A stretch of DNA of 64,000 bases from Cyclina sinensis (lineage: Eukaryota; Mollusca; Bivalvia; Venerida; Veneridae), in NCBI GenBank assembly GCA_012932295.1, contig JAAONU010000062.1, positions 258,001 to 322,000 of the forward strand, in the 5' to 3' direction. The notes beneath the pieces were generated by a model that saw only the letters and a list, made by a program, of their open reading frames with translations, did not search any database and was not told where the DNA came from. Positions 23,401-37,201 of this stretch are shown in pieces; the first letter of the stretch is position 1; the number at the start of each line of letters is the position of its first letter. The translations under genes and the position numbers were made by a program.

Positions 23401-26400
23401 ACGTTCTTAAGACTTAGCGCGCAAAAGACATAAAGATGAAAAACAACAAATCAGAAATCATTCTTTAGAACGTTCTCAAGACTTAGCGCGCAAAAGATGA
23501 AAAACAACAAAATCAGATTTCATTTTCTAGAACGTTCTAAAGACTTTGCGTGCAAAGGATGAAAAACAACAAAATCAGATTTCATTCTTTTGAACGTTCT
23601 AAATACTTAGCGCGCAAAAGATGTAAAACAATAAAATCAGACTTCATTTTCTAGATCTTTCTAAAGACAAAGCACGCAAAAGATGAAAACACAACAAAAT
23701 AAGATTTCATTATTTAGAACAACCAAAAGCCTTACCGCGCAAAAGGTGAAAAACATAAAATCAGATTTCATTCTTTCGAACAATCTAAAGACTTAACGCG
23801 CAAAAGATGAAAAACAACAAAATCAGATTACATTCTTTAGAACGTTCTAAAGACTTAGCGCGCAAAAGATAAAAAGGAACAAAATCAGATTTCATACAAT
23901 AGAACAATCTGAAAAAAGGAAAATGAAAAATATCGAAAAACAATAGAAATTAGATGTCATTCTTTAGAACGTTCTAAAAGCGCACAAAAGATGAAAAACA
24001 ACAAAATCAGATTTCATTCTTTAGAACGTTATAAAGACTTAGGGCGTAAAAGATGAAAAACAACTAAATCACATTTCATTCTTTAGAAGGTTCTTAAGAC
24101 TTAGCGCGGAAAAGATGAAAAACAACAAAATCAGATTTCATTCTTTAGAACGTTCTAAAGACTTAGAGCGTAAAAGATGAAAAGCAACAAAATCAGATTT
24201 CATTCTTTAGAACGTTCTTAAGATTTAGCGCGCAAAGATGAAAAACCGCAAAATCAGATTTCATTCTTTAAAACGTTCTCAAGACTTAGCGCGCCAAAGA
24301 TGAAAAACAACAAAATCATATTTCATTTTCTAGATCTTTCTAAAGACTAAGCACGCAAAAGATGAAAAACAACAAAATCAGATTTCATTCTTTAGAACGT
24401 TCTAAAGACTGTGCGAAAACGATGAAAAAACAACAAAATCAGATTTCATTCTTTAGAACGTTCTAAAGACTTAGCGCACAAAAGATGAAAAACAACAAAA
24501 TCAGATTTCATTCTTTAGAACGTTCTTAAAACTTAGCGCGCAAAAGATATAAAGCAACAAAATCAGATTTCGTACATTAGAACAATCTGAAAAAAGAAAA
24601 ATGAAAAAAATCATAAAAAAACAATAGAAATCAGATGTCATCCTTTAGAACGTTCTAAAGACTTAGCGTGCAAGAGATGAAAAACAACAAAATCAAATTT
24701 CCTTCTTTAGAACGTTCTAAAGACTTAGAGCGTAAAAGATGAAAAACAACAAAATCAGATTTCATTCTTTAGAACGTTCTAAAGACTGTGCGAAAACGAT
24801 GAAGAAACAACAAAATCAGATTTCATTCTTTAGAACGTTCTAAAGACTTAGCGCACAAAAGATGAAAAACAACAAAATCAGATTTCATTCTTTAGAACGT
24901 TCTTAAAACTTAGCGCGCAAAAGATGAAAAACAACAAACTCAGATTTCATACTTTAGAACAATCTGAAAAAAAGAAAAATGAAAAAAATCGAAAAAGAAT
25001 AGAAATCAGATTTCATTCTTTAGAACATTCTAAAGACTAAGCGCGCAAAAGATGAAAAACAACAAAATCAGATTTCATTCTTTAGAACGTTCTAAAGACT
25101 CAGCGCGTAAAAGATGAAAAACAACAAAATCAGAGTTCATTATTTAAAACGTTCTACAAACGTAATACAGAAAAGTTGAAAAACAACAAAATCAGATTTC
25201 ATACTTCAGAACATTCTAAAGACTTAGCGCGCAAAAGACGAAAAAAAAACAAAATCAGATTTCACTCTTTGGAAGTTCTAAAGACTTAGCGCGCAAAAGA
25301 TGAAAAGCAACAAAATCAAATTTCACTGTTTAGAACAATCTTAAAAAAACAACAAAAAAATGAAAAAATCGAAAAAGAAAAGAAATCAGATTTCATTCTT
25401 TAGAACATTCTAATGACTAAGCGCGTAAAAGATGAAAAACAACAAAATCAGAGTTCATTATTTAAAACGTTCTACAAACGTAATACAGAAAAGTTGAAAA
25501 ACAACAAAATCAGATTTCATTCTTTAGAACGTTCTAAAGACTTAGAGCGTAAAAGATGAAAAACAACAAAATCAAATTTCATTCTTTAGAACGTTCTTAA
25601 GACTTAGCGCGCAAAAGATGAAAAACAAGAAAATCGGATCTCAAATTAGGAACAATATGAAAAAAGAAAAATGAAAAAAATCGAAAAAGAATAGAAATCA
25701 GATGTCATTCTTTAGAACGTTCTAAAGACTTAGCGCGCAAAAGATGAAAAACAACAAAATCAGATTTCATTCTTAAGAAAGTTCTAAAGACTCAGCGCGC
25801 AAAGGAAGAAAAACAACAAAATCAGATTTCATTCTTTTGAACGTTCTAAGTACTAAGCGCGCAAAAGATGAAAAACAACAAAATCAGACTTCATTTTCTA
25901 GATCTTTCTATAGACTAAGCACGCAAAAGATGAAAACACAACAAAATAAGATTTCATTCTTTAGAAAAACCAAAAGCCTTACCGCGCAAAAGGTGAAAAA
26001 CATAAAATCAGATTTCATTCGTTAGAACGTTCTAAAGACTTAGCTTGCAAAAGGTGAAAAACACGAAATCAGATTTCATTCTTTAGAACGATCTAAAGGC
26101 TTACCGCGCAAAAGGTGAAAAACACAATATGAGATTTCATTCTTTAGAACGTTCTAAAGACTTAGCGCGCAAAAGATGAAAAACAACAAAATCAGATTTC
26201 ATTCTTTCGAACAATCTAAAGACTTAGCGCGCAAAAGATGAAAAACAACAAAATCAGATTTCATTCTTTCGAACAATCTAAAGACTTAGCGCGCAAAAGA
26301 TAAAAAAGCAACAAAATCAGATTTCATACAATAGAACAATCTGGAAAAAGGAAAATGAAAAAAATCGACAAACAATAGAAATTTGATGTCATTCTTTAGA

Positions 26401-29400
26401 ACGTTCTAAAAGCGCACAAAAGATGAAAAACAACAAAATCAGATTTCATTCTTTAGAACGTTCTAAAAACTTAGAGCGTAAAAGATGAAAAACAGAAAAA
26501 AATCAGATTTCATTTTTTAGATCGTTCTAAAGACTTAGAGCGTAAAAGATTAAAAACAACAAAATCAGATTTCATTCTTTAGAACGTTCTTAAGATTTAG
26601 CGCGCAAAGATGAAAAACAACAAAATCAGATTTCATTCATTAGAACGTTCTTAAGACTTAGCGCGCAAAAGACTTTGCGTGCAAAGGATGAAAAACAACA
26701 AAATCAGATTTCATTCTTTAGAACGTTCTAAAGACTTAGCTTGCAAAAGGTGAAAAACAACAAAATCAGATTTCATTTTCTACAACGTTCTAAAGACTTT
26801 GCGTGCAAAGGATGAAAAACAACAAAATCAGATTTCATTCTTTTGAACGTTCTAAATATTTAGCGCGCGAAAGATGTAAAACAACAAAATCAGACTTCAT
26901 TTTCTAGATCTTTCTAAAGACAAACACGCAAAAGATGAAAACACAACAAAATAAGATTTCATTCTTTAGAACAACCAAAAGCCTTACCGCGCAAAAGGTG
27001 AAAAACATAAAATCAGATTTCATTCTTTCGAACAATCTAAAGACTTAACGCGCAAAAGATGAAAAACAACAAAATCAGATTTCATTCTTTCGAACAATCT
27101 TCATACTTAGCGCGCAAACGATGAAAAACAACAAAATCAGATTACATTCTTTAGAACGTTCTAAAGACTTAGCGCGCAAAAGATAAAAAGGAACAGAATC
27201 AGATTTCATACAATAGAACAATCTGAAAAAAGGAAAATGAAAAATATCGAAAAACAATAGAAATTAGATGTCATTCTTCAGAACGTTCTAAAAGCGCACA
27301 AAAGATGAAAAACAACAAAATCAGATTTCATTCTTTAGAACGTTCTAAAGACTTAGAGCGTAAAAGATGAAAAACAACTAAATCACATTTCATTCTTTAG
27401 AAGGTTCTTAAGACTTAGCGCGCAAAAGATGAAAAACAACAAAATCAGATTTCATTCTTTAGAACGTTCTAAAGACTTAGCGCGCAAAAGATGAAACACA
27501 AAAAAATCAGATTTCATTTTTAGAACGTTCTAAAGACTTAGAGCGTAAAAGATGAAAAGCAACAAAATCAGATTTCATTCTTTAGAACGTTCTTAAGATT
27601 TAGCGCGCAAAGATGAAAAACCGCAAAATCAGATTTCATTCTTTAAAACGTTCTCAAGACTTAGCGCGCCAAAGATGAAAAAAAACAAAATCATATTTCA
27701 TTTTCTAGATCTTTCTAAAGACTAAGCGCGCCAAAGATGAAAAAAAACAAAATCATATTTCATTTTCTAGATCTTTCTAAAGACTAAGCACGCAAAAGAT
27801 GAAAAACAACAAAATCAGATTTCATTCTTTAGAACGTTCTAAAGACTTAGCGCGCAAAAATGAAAAACAACAAAATCAGATTTCATTCTTTAGAATTATC
27901 TAAAGACTTAGCGCGCAAAACATGAAAAACAACAAAATTAGATTTCATTCTTTAGAACGATCTAAAGATTAAGCGCGCCAAAGATGAAAACAACAAAATC
28001 AGATTTCATTCTTTTAAACGTTCTTAAGACTTAGCGCGCAAACGATGAAAAAACAACAAAATCAGATTTCATTCTTTAGAACGTTCTAAAGACTTAGCGC
28101 GCAAAAGATGAAAAACAACAAAATCAGATTTCATTCTTTAGAACGTTCTAAAGACTTAGGGCGCAAAAGATAAAAAGCAACAAAATCAGATTTCATACAT
28201 TAGAACAATCTGAAAAAAAAAGTGAAAAAAATCGAAAAAACAATTGAAATCAGATGTCATTCTTTAGAACGTTCTAAAGACTTAGCGCGCAAAAGATGAA
28301 AAACAAAAAAAACTCAGATTTCATTTTTTAGATCGTTCTAAAGACTTAGAGCGTAAAAGATGAAAAACAACAAAATCAGATTTCATTCTTTAGAACGTTC
28401 TTAAGATTTAGCGCGCGAAGATGAAAAACAACAAAATCAGATTTCATTCATTAGAACGTTCTTAAGACTTAGCGCGCAAAAGACATAAAGATGAAAAACA
28501 ACAAATCAGAAATAATTCTTTAGAACGTTCTCAAAACTAAGCGCGCACAAGATGAAAAACAACAAAATCAGATTTCATTTTCTAGAACGTTCTAAAGACT
28601 TAGCGCGCAAAAGATGAAAAACAACAAAATCAGATTTCATTCTTTCGAACAATCTAAAGACTTAGCGCGCAAAAGATGAAAAACAACAAAATCAGATTTC
28701 ATTCTCTAGAACGTTCTAAAGACTTAGCGCGCAAAAGATAAAATCAACAAAATCAGATTTCATACAATAGAACAATCTGGAAAAAGGAAAATGAAAAAAA
28801 TCGAAAAACAATAGAAATTTGATGTCATTCTTTAGACCGTTCTAAAAGCGCACAAAAGATGAAAAACAACAAAATCAGATTTCATTCTTTAGAACGTTCT
28901 AAAGACTTAGAGCGTAAAAGATGAAAAACAGAAAAAAATCAGATTTCATTTTTTAGATCGTTCTAAAGACTTAGAGCGTAAAAGATGAAAAACAACAAAA
29001 TCAGATTTCATTCTTAAGAACGTTCTTAAGATTTAGCGCGCAAAGATGAAAAACAACAAAATCAGATTTCATTCATTAGAACGTTCTTAAGACTTAGCGC
29101 GCAAAAGACATAAAGATGAAAAACAACAAATCAGAAATCATTCTTTAGAACGTTCTCAAGACTTAGCGCGCAAAAGATGAAAAACAACAAAATCAGATTT
29201 CATTTTCTAGAACGTTCTAAAGACTTTGCGTGCAAAGGATGAAAAACAACAAAATCAGATTTCATTCTTTTGAACGTTCTAAATACTTAGCGCGCAAAAG
29301 ATGTAAAACAACAAAATCAGACTTCATTTTCTAGATCTTTCTAAAGACAAAGCACTCAAAAGATGAAAACACAACAAAATAAGATTTCATTCTTTAGAAC

Positions 29401-32400
29401 AACCAAAAGCCTTACCGCGCAAAAGGTGAAAAACATAAAATCAGATTTCATTCTTTAGAACGTTCTAAAGACTTAGCTTGCAAAAGGTGAAAAACAACAA
29501 AATCAGATTTCATTTTCTAGAACGTTCTAAAGACTTTGCGTGCAAAGGATGAAAAACAACAAAATCAGATTTCATTCTTTTGAACGTTCTAAATACTTAG
29601 CGCGCAAAAGATGTAAAACAACAAAATCAGACTTCATTTTCTAGATCTTTCTAAAGACAAAGCACGCAAAAGATGAAAACACAACAAAATAAGATTTCAT
29701 TCTTTAGAACAACCAAAAGCCTTACCGCGCAAAAGGTGAAAAACATAAAATCAGATTTCATTCTTTCGAACAATCTACAGACTTAGCGCGCAAAAGATGA
29801 AAAACAACAAAATCAGATTACATTCTTTAGAACGTTCTAAAGACTTAGCGCGCAAAAGATAAAAAGGAACAAAATCAGATTTCATACAATAGAACAATCA
29901 AAAAAAAGGAAAATGAAAAATATCGAAAAACAATAGAAATTAGATGTCATTCTTTAGAACGTTCTAAAAGCGCACAAAAGATGAAAAACAACAAAATCAG
30001 ATTTCATTCTTTAGAACGTTCTAAAGACTTAGAGCGTAAAAGATGAAAAACAACTAAATCAAATTTCATTCTTTAGAAGGTTCTTAAGACTTAGCGCGCA
30101 AAAGATGAAAAACAACAATGTCAGATTTCATTCTTTAGAACGTTCTAAAGACTTAGCGCGCAAAAGATGAAACACAAAAAAAAATCAGATTTCATCTTTT
30201 AGAACGTTCTAAAGACTTAGAGCGTAAAAGATGAAAAGCAACAAAATCAGATTTCATTCTTGAGAACATTCTTAAGATTTAGCGCGCAAAGATGAAAAAC
30301 AACAAAATCAGATTTCATTCTTTAAAACGTTCTCAAGACTTAGCGCGCAAAAGATGAAAAACAACAAAATCAGATTTCATTTTCTAGATCTTTCTAAAGA
30401 CTAAGCACGCAAAAGATGAAAAACAACAAAATCAGATTTCATTCTTTAGAACGTTCTAAAGACTTAGCGCGCAAAACATGAAAAACAACAAAATTAGATT
30501 TCATTCTTTAGAACGTTCTAAAGATTAAGCGCGCAAAAGATGAAAACAACAAAATCAGATTTCATTCTTTTAAACGTTCTTAAGACTTAGCGCGCAAACG
30601 ATGAAAAAACAACAAAATCAGATTTCATTCTTTAGAACGTTCTAAAGACTTAGAGCGCAAAAGATGAAAAACAAGAAAATCAGATTTCATTCTTTAGAAC
30701 GTTCTAAAGACTTAGGGCGCAAAAGATAAAAAGCAACAAAATCAGATTTCATACAGTAGAACAATCTGAAAAAAAAAGTGAAAAAAATCGAAAAAACAAT
30801 AGAAATCAGATGTCATGCTTTAGAACGTTCTAAAGTCTTAGCGCGCAAAAGATGAAAAACAACAAAATCAGATTTCATTCGTTAGAACGTTCTTAAGACT
30901 TAGAGCGTAAAAGATGAAAAACAACAAAATCAAATTTCATTCTTTAGAACGTTCTTAAGACTTAGCGCGCAAAAGATGAAAGACAACAAACTCAGATTAC
31001 AAACTTTAGAACAATCTGAAAAAAATAAAAATGAAAAAAATCGAAAAAGAATAGAAATCAGATGTCATTCTTTAGAACGTTCTAAAGACTTAGCGCGCAA
31101 AAGATGAAAAACAAAAAAAACTCAGATTTCATTTTATAGATCGTTCTAAAGACTTAGAGCGTAAAAGATGAAAAACAACAAAATCAGATTTCATTCTTTA
31201 GAACGTTCTTAAGATTTAGCGCGCAAAGATGAAAAACAACAAAATCAGATTTCATTCATTAGAACGTTCTTAAGACTTAGCGCGCAAAAAACATAAAGAT
31301 GAAAAACAACAAATCAGAAATAATTCTTTAGAACGTTCTCAAAACTTAGCGCGCACAAGATGAAAAACAACAAAATCAGATTTCATTTTCTAGAACGTTC
31401 TAAAGACTTAGCGCGCAAAAGATGAAAAACAACAAAATCAGATTTCATTCTTTAGAACATTGTAACGACTAAGCGCGCAAAAGATGAAAAACAACAAAAT
31501 CAGATTTCATTCTTTAGAACGTTCTAAAGATTAAGCGCGCAGAAGATGAAAACAACAAAATCAGATTTCATTCTTTAGAACGTTCTAAAGACTTTGCGCG
31601 CAAACGATGAAAAAACAACAAAATCAGATTTCATTCTTTAGAACGTTCTAAAGACTTAGCGCGCAAAAGATTCGAAACAACATTATCAGATTTCATTTTT
31701 TAGAACGTTCTAAAGACTTAGCGCGCAAAAGATGAAAAACAACAAAATCAGATTTCATTCTTTAGAACAATCTAAAGACTTTTCGCGCAAAAGATGAAAA
31801 ACAACAAACTCAAATTTCATTCTTTAGAACAATCTAAAGACTAAGCGCGCAAAAAATGAAAGACAACAAACTCAGATTTCATACTTTAGAACAATCTAAA
31901 GACTTAGCGCGCAAAAGTAGAAAAGCAACAAAATCAAATTACATTCTTTAGAACAATATTAAGACTTAGCGCGCTAAAGATGAACAACAACAAAATCAGA
32001 TTTCATTCTTTAGAACAATCTAAAGACTTAGCGCGCAAAAGATGAAAAACAACAAATCAGATTTCATTCTTTAGAACGTTGTCAAGACTTAGCAAGCAAA
32101 AGATGAAAAACAACAAAATCAGATTATATTTTCTAGATCTTTCTAAAAACTAAGCGCGCAAAAGATGAAAAACAACAAAATCAGATTTCATTCTTTAGGG
32201 CGTTCTAAAGACTTAGCGCGCAAAAGGTGAAAAACAACAAAATCAGATTTCATTATTTAGAACTATCTAAAGACTTAGCGCGCAAAAGATGAAAAACAAC
32301 AAAATCAGATTTCGTTAATAGAACCTTTTAAAGATTAAGCGCGCAAAAGATTAAAAACAACAAAATCAGATTGCATTCTTAAGAACGTTCTAAAGACTTA

Positions 32401-33470
32401 GCGCGCAAAAGATGAAAAACAACAAAATCAGATTTCATTCTTTAGAAAGTTCTAAAGACTTAGCGCGCAAAAGATGAAAAACAACAAAATCAGATTTCAT
32501 TCTTTAGGGCGTTCTAAAGACTTAGCGCGCAAAAGGTGAAAAACAACAAAATCAGATTTCATTCTTTAGAACAATCTAAAGACTTAGCGCGCAAAAGATG
32601 AAAAACAACAAATCAGATTTCATTCTTTAGAACGTTGTCAAGACTTAGCAAGCAAAAGATGAAAAACAACAAAATCAGATTATATTTTCTAGATCTTTCT
32701 AAAAACTAAGCGCGCAAAAGATGAAAAACAACAAAATCAGATTTCATTCTTTAGGGCGTTCTAAAGACTTAGCGCGCAAAAGGTGAAAAACAACAAAATC
32801 AGATTTCATTATTTAGAACTATCTAAAGACTTAGCGCGCAAAAGATGAAAAACAACAAAATCAGATTTCGTTAATAGAACCTTTTAAAGATTAAGCGCGC
32901 AAAAGATTAAAAACAACAAAATCAGATTGCATTCTTAAGAACGTTCTAAAGACTTAGCGCGCAAAAGATGAAAAACAACAAAATCAGATTTCATTCTTTA
33001 GAAAGTTCTAAAGACTTAGCGCGCAAAAGATGAAAAACAACAAAATCAGATTTCATTCTTAAAAACAATCTAAAGACTTTGCGCGCAAAAGATGAAAAAC
33101 AACAAAATCAGATTTATTTCTTTAGAACCTTCTAAAGACTAAGCGCGTAAAAGATGAAAAAGAACAAACTCATGTTTCATTCTTTAGAACAATCTAAAGA
33201 CTTAGCGCGCAAAAGATGAAAAACAACAAAATCAGATTCCATCCTTAGAACAATCTAAAGACTTTGTGCGCAAAATTTGAAAAACAACAAAATCAGATTT
33301 CATTCTTTAGAACGTTCTAAAGACTTAGCGCGCAAAAGATGAAAAGCAACAAAATCAGATTTCATACTTTAGAACAATCTAAAAAAAGAAAAATGAAAAT
33401 GTCAACAACAAAATCAGATTTCATTCTTGAACAATCTAAAGACTTATCGCGCAAAAGATGAAAAACAACA
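18838..33470. repeat. 62-bp satellite array, ~14.6 kb, with higher-order structure
   Basis: Head-to-tail units of about 62 bp, roughly 230-240 copies, contain the palindrome TTTAGAACGTTCTAAA followed by GACTTAGCGCGCAAAAGATG and then an A-rich AACAACAAAATCAGATTTC stretch. The left end (18838-20450) holds more divergent variants with interposed GAAAAAGTCGAAAAAG segments; the right end (31400-33450) is the most uniform. Variant units recur in the same order at distance, showing block duplications (about 3.68 kb for 22151 versus 25834, 546 bp for 32091 versus 32637). There are no genes; short open frames inside are array translations. Confidence 0.95.
20403..20432. repeat. poly(A) run inside the satellite
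   Basis: A run of about 30 adenines sits at the junction between the heterogeneous left portion and the more regular satellite. It may be an expanded A-tract of a unit or the tail of a lost insertion. Confidence 0.7.
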
Positions 33471-33534
33471 ATCGTATCGTTCATAATGTCGGGCCGTCTA
33501 ACGTTAGTCTGTTATAAAGTGACATCTATCACGT

Positions 33535-34480
33535 TTGTATGTTTATGTTCCCGGAAGGGAGAGCATATAATCGCGTGCTTGTTCTTCCTTCCGTCCCTCC
33601 AACCGTCCGTCCATCACACTCTAGTCCGGAGAACAACTTTAAAAGTATTGAAGGAATTTGATTGAAACATAAAACATTGATTGTGAGGTCGGTGAGAGGA
33701 AGTGCAATGTCCAAGAACCGTAATTCTATCTTGCAAAGTTTTTCAAGTATCTCCCATAAGTTAATAATGCTTGTCCGGAATATAACTCCTAAACTGTCTA
33801 TGATATCCCATTGAAACTTCCACAGTTAAAGAAACTAATTAGAGATAGTGCACAGTTCAAGAGCCATAACTCCAATTGACTTAGTTTTTTGAATCATCTC
33901 CCTTCATCGTACTTAATAATGCTTGACCGGATATTAATTTGAAAAGTATTGAAGGAATTTGTTTTAAACATCACACATTCATTGAAACTAGTGAAAGTGC
34001 ACTGTTCAATAACCATGGTTCTATCTTGCTTAATTGTTTTGAATTATCTCCCTTAATTGTACTTAAAATGCCATTATATTGTCTAGATAATAAATTGAAA
34101 AGTATTGAAGGAATATGCTTGAAACATTAACACATTGATAGAGACTACTGAGGGAAAGTGCACTGTCTAAGAAACATTTGTTTCCCTTGCATAATTTTTC
34201 AATTATCTCCCTTAAGTTAATAACGATTGTCTGCAACCTAACTCCTAAATTGTCCATGATATCTCTTCAGCGACTAGTCAGTGGAAATGCAGTTTTAAAG
34301 AACCATAGCTCTAGTTTACTTACTGAATGAATTATCTCTCTTTATGACAATTTAAAATGCTTGTACGGATAAAAATTTGAAAAAAAGTATTGAAGGAATT
34401 TGATTAAAACTTCACACAGTCATAGAAACTAGTGAGTGAAAATGCACTGTTCAATAACAAACTGTCTACCTTGCTTATTT
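33535..34480. repeat. dispersed repeat related to 10976-11440
   Basis: The repeat starts with CCCGGAAGGGAGAGCATATA and a CCGTCCGTCC tract. Several diverged units follow, with landmarks AAAAGTATTGAAGGAATTTG at 33645, 33943, 34097 and 34386, and 'ccttaattgtacttaaaatgc'-like text between. The spacing is irregular at 150-300 bp. It has no coding capacity; the small open frames at 33529, 33939 and 34063 are incidental. Confidence 0.6.
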
Positions 34481-34490
34481 TTTAATTATC

Positions 34491-34841
34491 TTATTTAATT
34501 GTGGTGTTATTAATTTTATTATCTAAAAAAAAGACAAAGGCTAGCGGCATTTTGAATTTCACTTCTGAATAAGAAAAATACTGATACTTTTTACCATCCA
34601 AATATTTTATGGTGATGTTTTTATTTTTACAACTACTACAGGGATATTTAAAGGATGAAAACCATATATAATTTTGGTTGTCATGCTTCGTCGTCTTCAG
34701 AAGTGGAATTTCTTTAGAAAGGAAAAGCCCGGTCTTTTTATAAATGTCTTTTTTAAGCCTAGTCAAAATATATAATTTATTTTTTAAATGAAAAATATAT
34801 AATTTATTCGAAACACGACCACGGTATTTTTCTGATGTCAC
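34491..34841 (-). CDS. unrecognised open frame, 116 residues
   Basis: The longest single open frame outside repeats and transposons is lysine- and tyrosine-rich (MTSEKYRGRVSNKLYIF...), with a CSSCKNK pair of cysteines near residue 70. I do not recognise it. It overlaps the tail of a dispersed repeat and sits in very AT-rich DNA, where frames of this length can occur by chance. No splice or promoter support is seen. Confidence 0.15.
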   Translation of the reverse strand: MTSEKYRGRVSNKLYIFHLKNKLYILTRLKKDIYKKTGLFLSKEIPLLKTTKHDNQNYIWFSSFKYPCSSCKNKNITIKYLDGKKYQYFSYSEVKFKMPLAFVFFLDNKINNTTIK

Positions 34842-35303
34842 ATATGGAGAAACACATTAAACTGTATGACTTCTCGTTATTTTCTTTGTTTAGCTTTTAT
34901 GAAAATCTTTTACCACAAAACTCTTCTAACTTGTTTGTTGTTATTTTTAGCTTCAGAGATATTTGCTTCTAGCCCATCAATCTTCTTATGAGAGTGTGTA
35001 TGTTTGAAATATCTTGTACCGCACCTTCTACGCTCTTAACTACTTGTAATTTTCGATGACGTAAAAAATAGTTGCGTTCACATGTACGGAAAGAATTACC
35101 GTTTGACTAATAAGAAATATTCAATTAGAAATGAGAAACAAAGCTGAGGACATACTCTACACATATAAAGGAGTGTAATGTCTCGTTTTATTATAACTGA
35201 TAGATCTTATATCACACATATATCTTACGGGTAACTTTAATAATTATATTGGTATTATCCCTTGAATGGTTTACTTTGAATTATTGAATCTGAAATATCA
35301 TAT
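34842..35303. other. no feature seen
   Basis: Unique AT-rich DNA up to the boundary of the TTAA transposon. Confidence 0.4.
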
Positions 35304-35329
35304 TTAAGGTAGTGGGCTCCTAATGGACT
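35304..35329 (+). repeat. left terminal inverted repeat of TTAA transposon
   Basis: These 26 bp begin with TTAA and match the complement of 42908-42933 with four substitutions (positions 7, 10, 14 and 23). Confidence 0.8.
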
Positions 35330-36372
35330 AATTTTCAGCCCTGGTTGAATTAATCTTTTTTAGGCAAAAAACCATCCCTATAAGAAATTAAGACAATATA
35401 TGACACTTTTACCATACACTTTAAAAGATATGAGCAATTATGAGTTTAATCCTGATTTGTCAAATTGGGTCCTAAAGAGCAAAAGGGTAATTATTTTGAA
35501 AACATTTTTCCCTGCATTTGACCACAACAACAACTGAAACACAGCTTGTCTTCATTCATTTTAATGATAATGTATTGACTGATGAAAGAAAACACAAAAG
35601 TTTTATCAAATACTCTGATTTTTTTAAAATGATGTTGCACGCATGGTACCATTTTACCCCACCCACTTATGCAACATTTACATGTCAGACCTAATTTTGT
35701 GGCCAAGTCCTAAAGTACATCAAAACTTGCCTTAACAAAGAAATAAGTGATCTTTATGAAGTATATATACCAAATTTCAGAACATTTTACCACAGGTAAC
35801 TCAAGAAATTTAAAAGTTAAAACTTTAACGTTTTACACATTGTACATATCAATATTAGCAAACACAATCAAAAACATTTCAAAACAAAAAATCTAGGCAA
35901 GTAACCTTTAAAAATGTATTCTGATAGTAGTTACTTACCCCACCCACTTACCAATATTATGCTGATAAAGTCAAATTCTGAATGGTAAAGTTAATTTGAC
36001 CATTAAAAATCCCGTTTCTCTGCATGCTTCACATGCGAGATGTATACATAAAGATTAACTTTTACTGCATATTATACAAATTACATATATGTTAGGCACT
36101 ATAGATATAACTGGTGTATGTTGATGTAATATCTAGACGTAACTGTTCCTTTTACTGGTGCTCTAGCCACGTTGTGACTGTAACATGAATATGACACCCA
36201 TTTACTACCAAGATATAGCTTTCATGAAGTATGATTATGATATAAAAAATACCATTTCACAAATTATCAAATAAAATACAATATCTGAAAATGACTGTAG
36301 ATTCACTTTCTATCATCATAAGTAAACTATTTTGACAATTTGTGAACAATCTATAAAAAATATGTTTCTAAG
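35330..36372. other. transposon 3' non-coding region
   Basis: AT-rich sequence between the left terminal repeat and the stop codon of the transposon gene. No open frame is supported. A repeated phrase 'taccccacccactta' occurs at 35654-35670 and 35936-35952. Confidence 0.5.
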
Positions 36373-37201
36373 TCACGATTTATTTGATGTTACTTCAACA
36401 AAATAATTTGCTAGTTTTGGAATTACTTCTTCAAGCACTTTTTTTGAATTAGAAATCCTAGGCAGTCCTTCACTATTCTTAGCTGTGAAGGTGTCTCTTA
36501 GTCCATCTTCACCTGATCTGCTAAAAATTGCAGAAAGGTTACTAAGACTAAGCCCAGAACCAGCTATGTTTTTAGCAGTAGGCCGCTTGCAAATTCCCTT
36601 GACAACTAAAGGGTCCAAGGATCTTAGATTTCTGCTCTTTGCACAGTTGAACATAACAGAATGCTTTGCAGCACTAGGGCTGAAGCTAACTGACATCACA
36701 TCTTTTACGTCAAACAAAGCTAGAAGCTTTCGTAGAGCTTCTACATCAGACAGTGCATTATGAGCATCATATGTAAAACCCAGTAATGTTCGTGCAAGAT
36801 CTTCCTGTTTGTGGGACTGATCTGGGTACTTCTTTCTGAATAGTGGTAATGAGTCTACACACCCAGTCACATGCTTTTGAAACATATCTGTGCGCTCTGA
36901 ATTTATAACAGCTGACATAAATACAGGAAAGTCAAATCTTCTTCCATTGTGTGCAACAAGGACAACATTTTGAAATCGTTCAAGCCACCTACAGAACTCA
37001 TCTAATGCAGACTGTATTGACACACTCTCACTTTTTTCCCATTCACCAAAATCTTGCCCTGATCGTTCATACATATTCCTGTAACTGACTGTGCGGACTG
37101 TGATATTGGCAAGAGTGGTTTGGTGTAAATGGAGAATTGTACACCAGACTGAACCTCAACTGCTGCTATCTGGGTGACATGAGGCATGATACCGTCATGA
37201 A
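36373..37201 (-). CDS. transposon gene exon 10, exonuclease motifs II and III, frameshifted
   Basis: The exon begins at AACATTTCAG|TTCATGAC and reads MPHVTQIAAVEVQSG then SAQSVTGI. The frame is lost at a run of six A (37037-37032 on the coding strand); one extra A would restore it. The second frame carries VVLVAHNGRRFDFPVF (motif II) and YDAHNALSDVEALRKL (motif III, with the His and Asp of DEDDh), then a basic, serine-rich tail to the stop at 36373. The domain order and the HxAxxD form resemble TREX-type and bacterial epsilon-type proofreading exonucleases. Confidence 0.85.

Noticed and set aside
18838..33470. Short open frames inside the satellite (for example 25837-26025 and 27075-27257)
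   Set aside because: They are read-throughs of 62-bp units and change with every unit variant.
36485..36763. 92-residue plus-strand frame opposite the exonuclease
   Set aside because: It is the antisense shadow of exon 10, whose motifs are clear on the minus strand.
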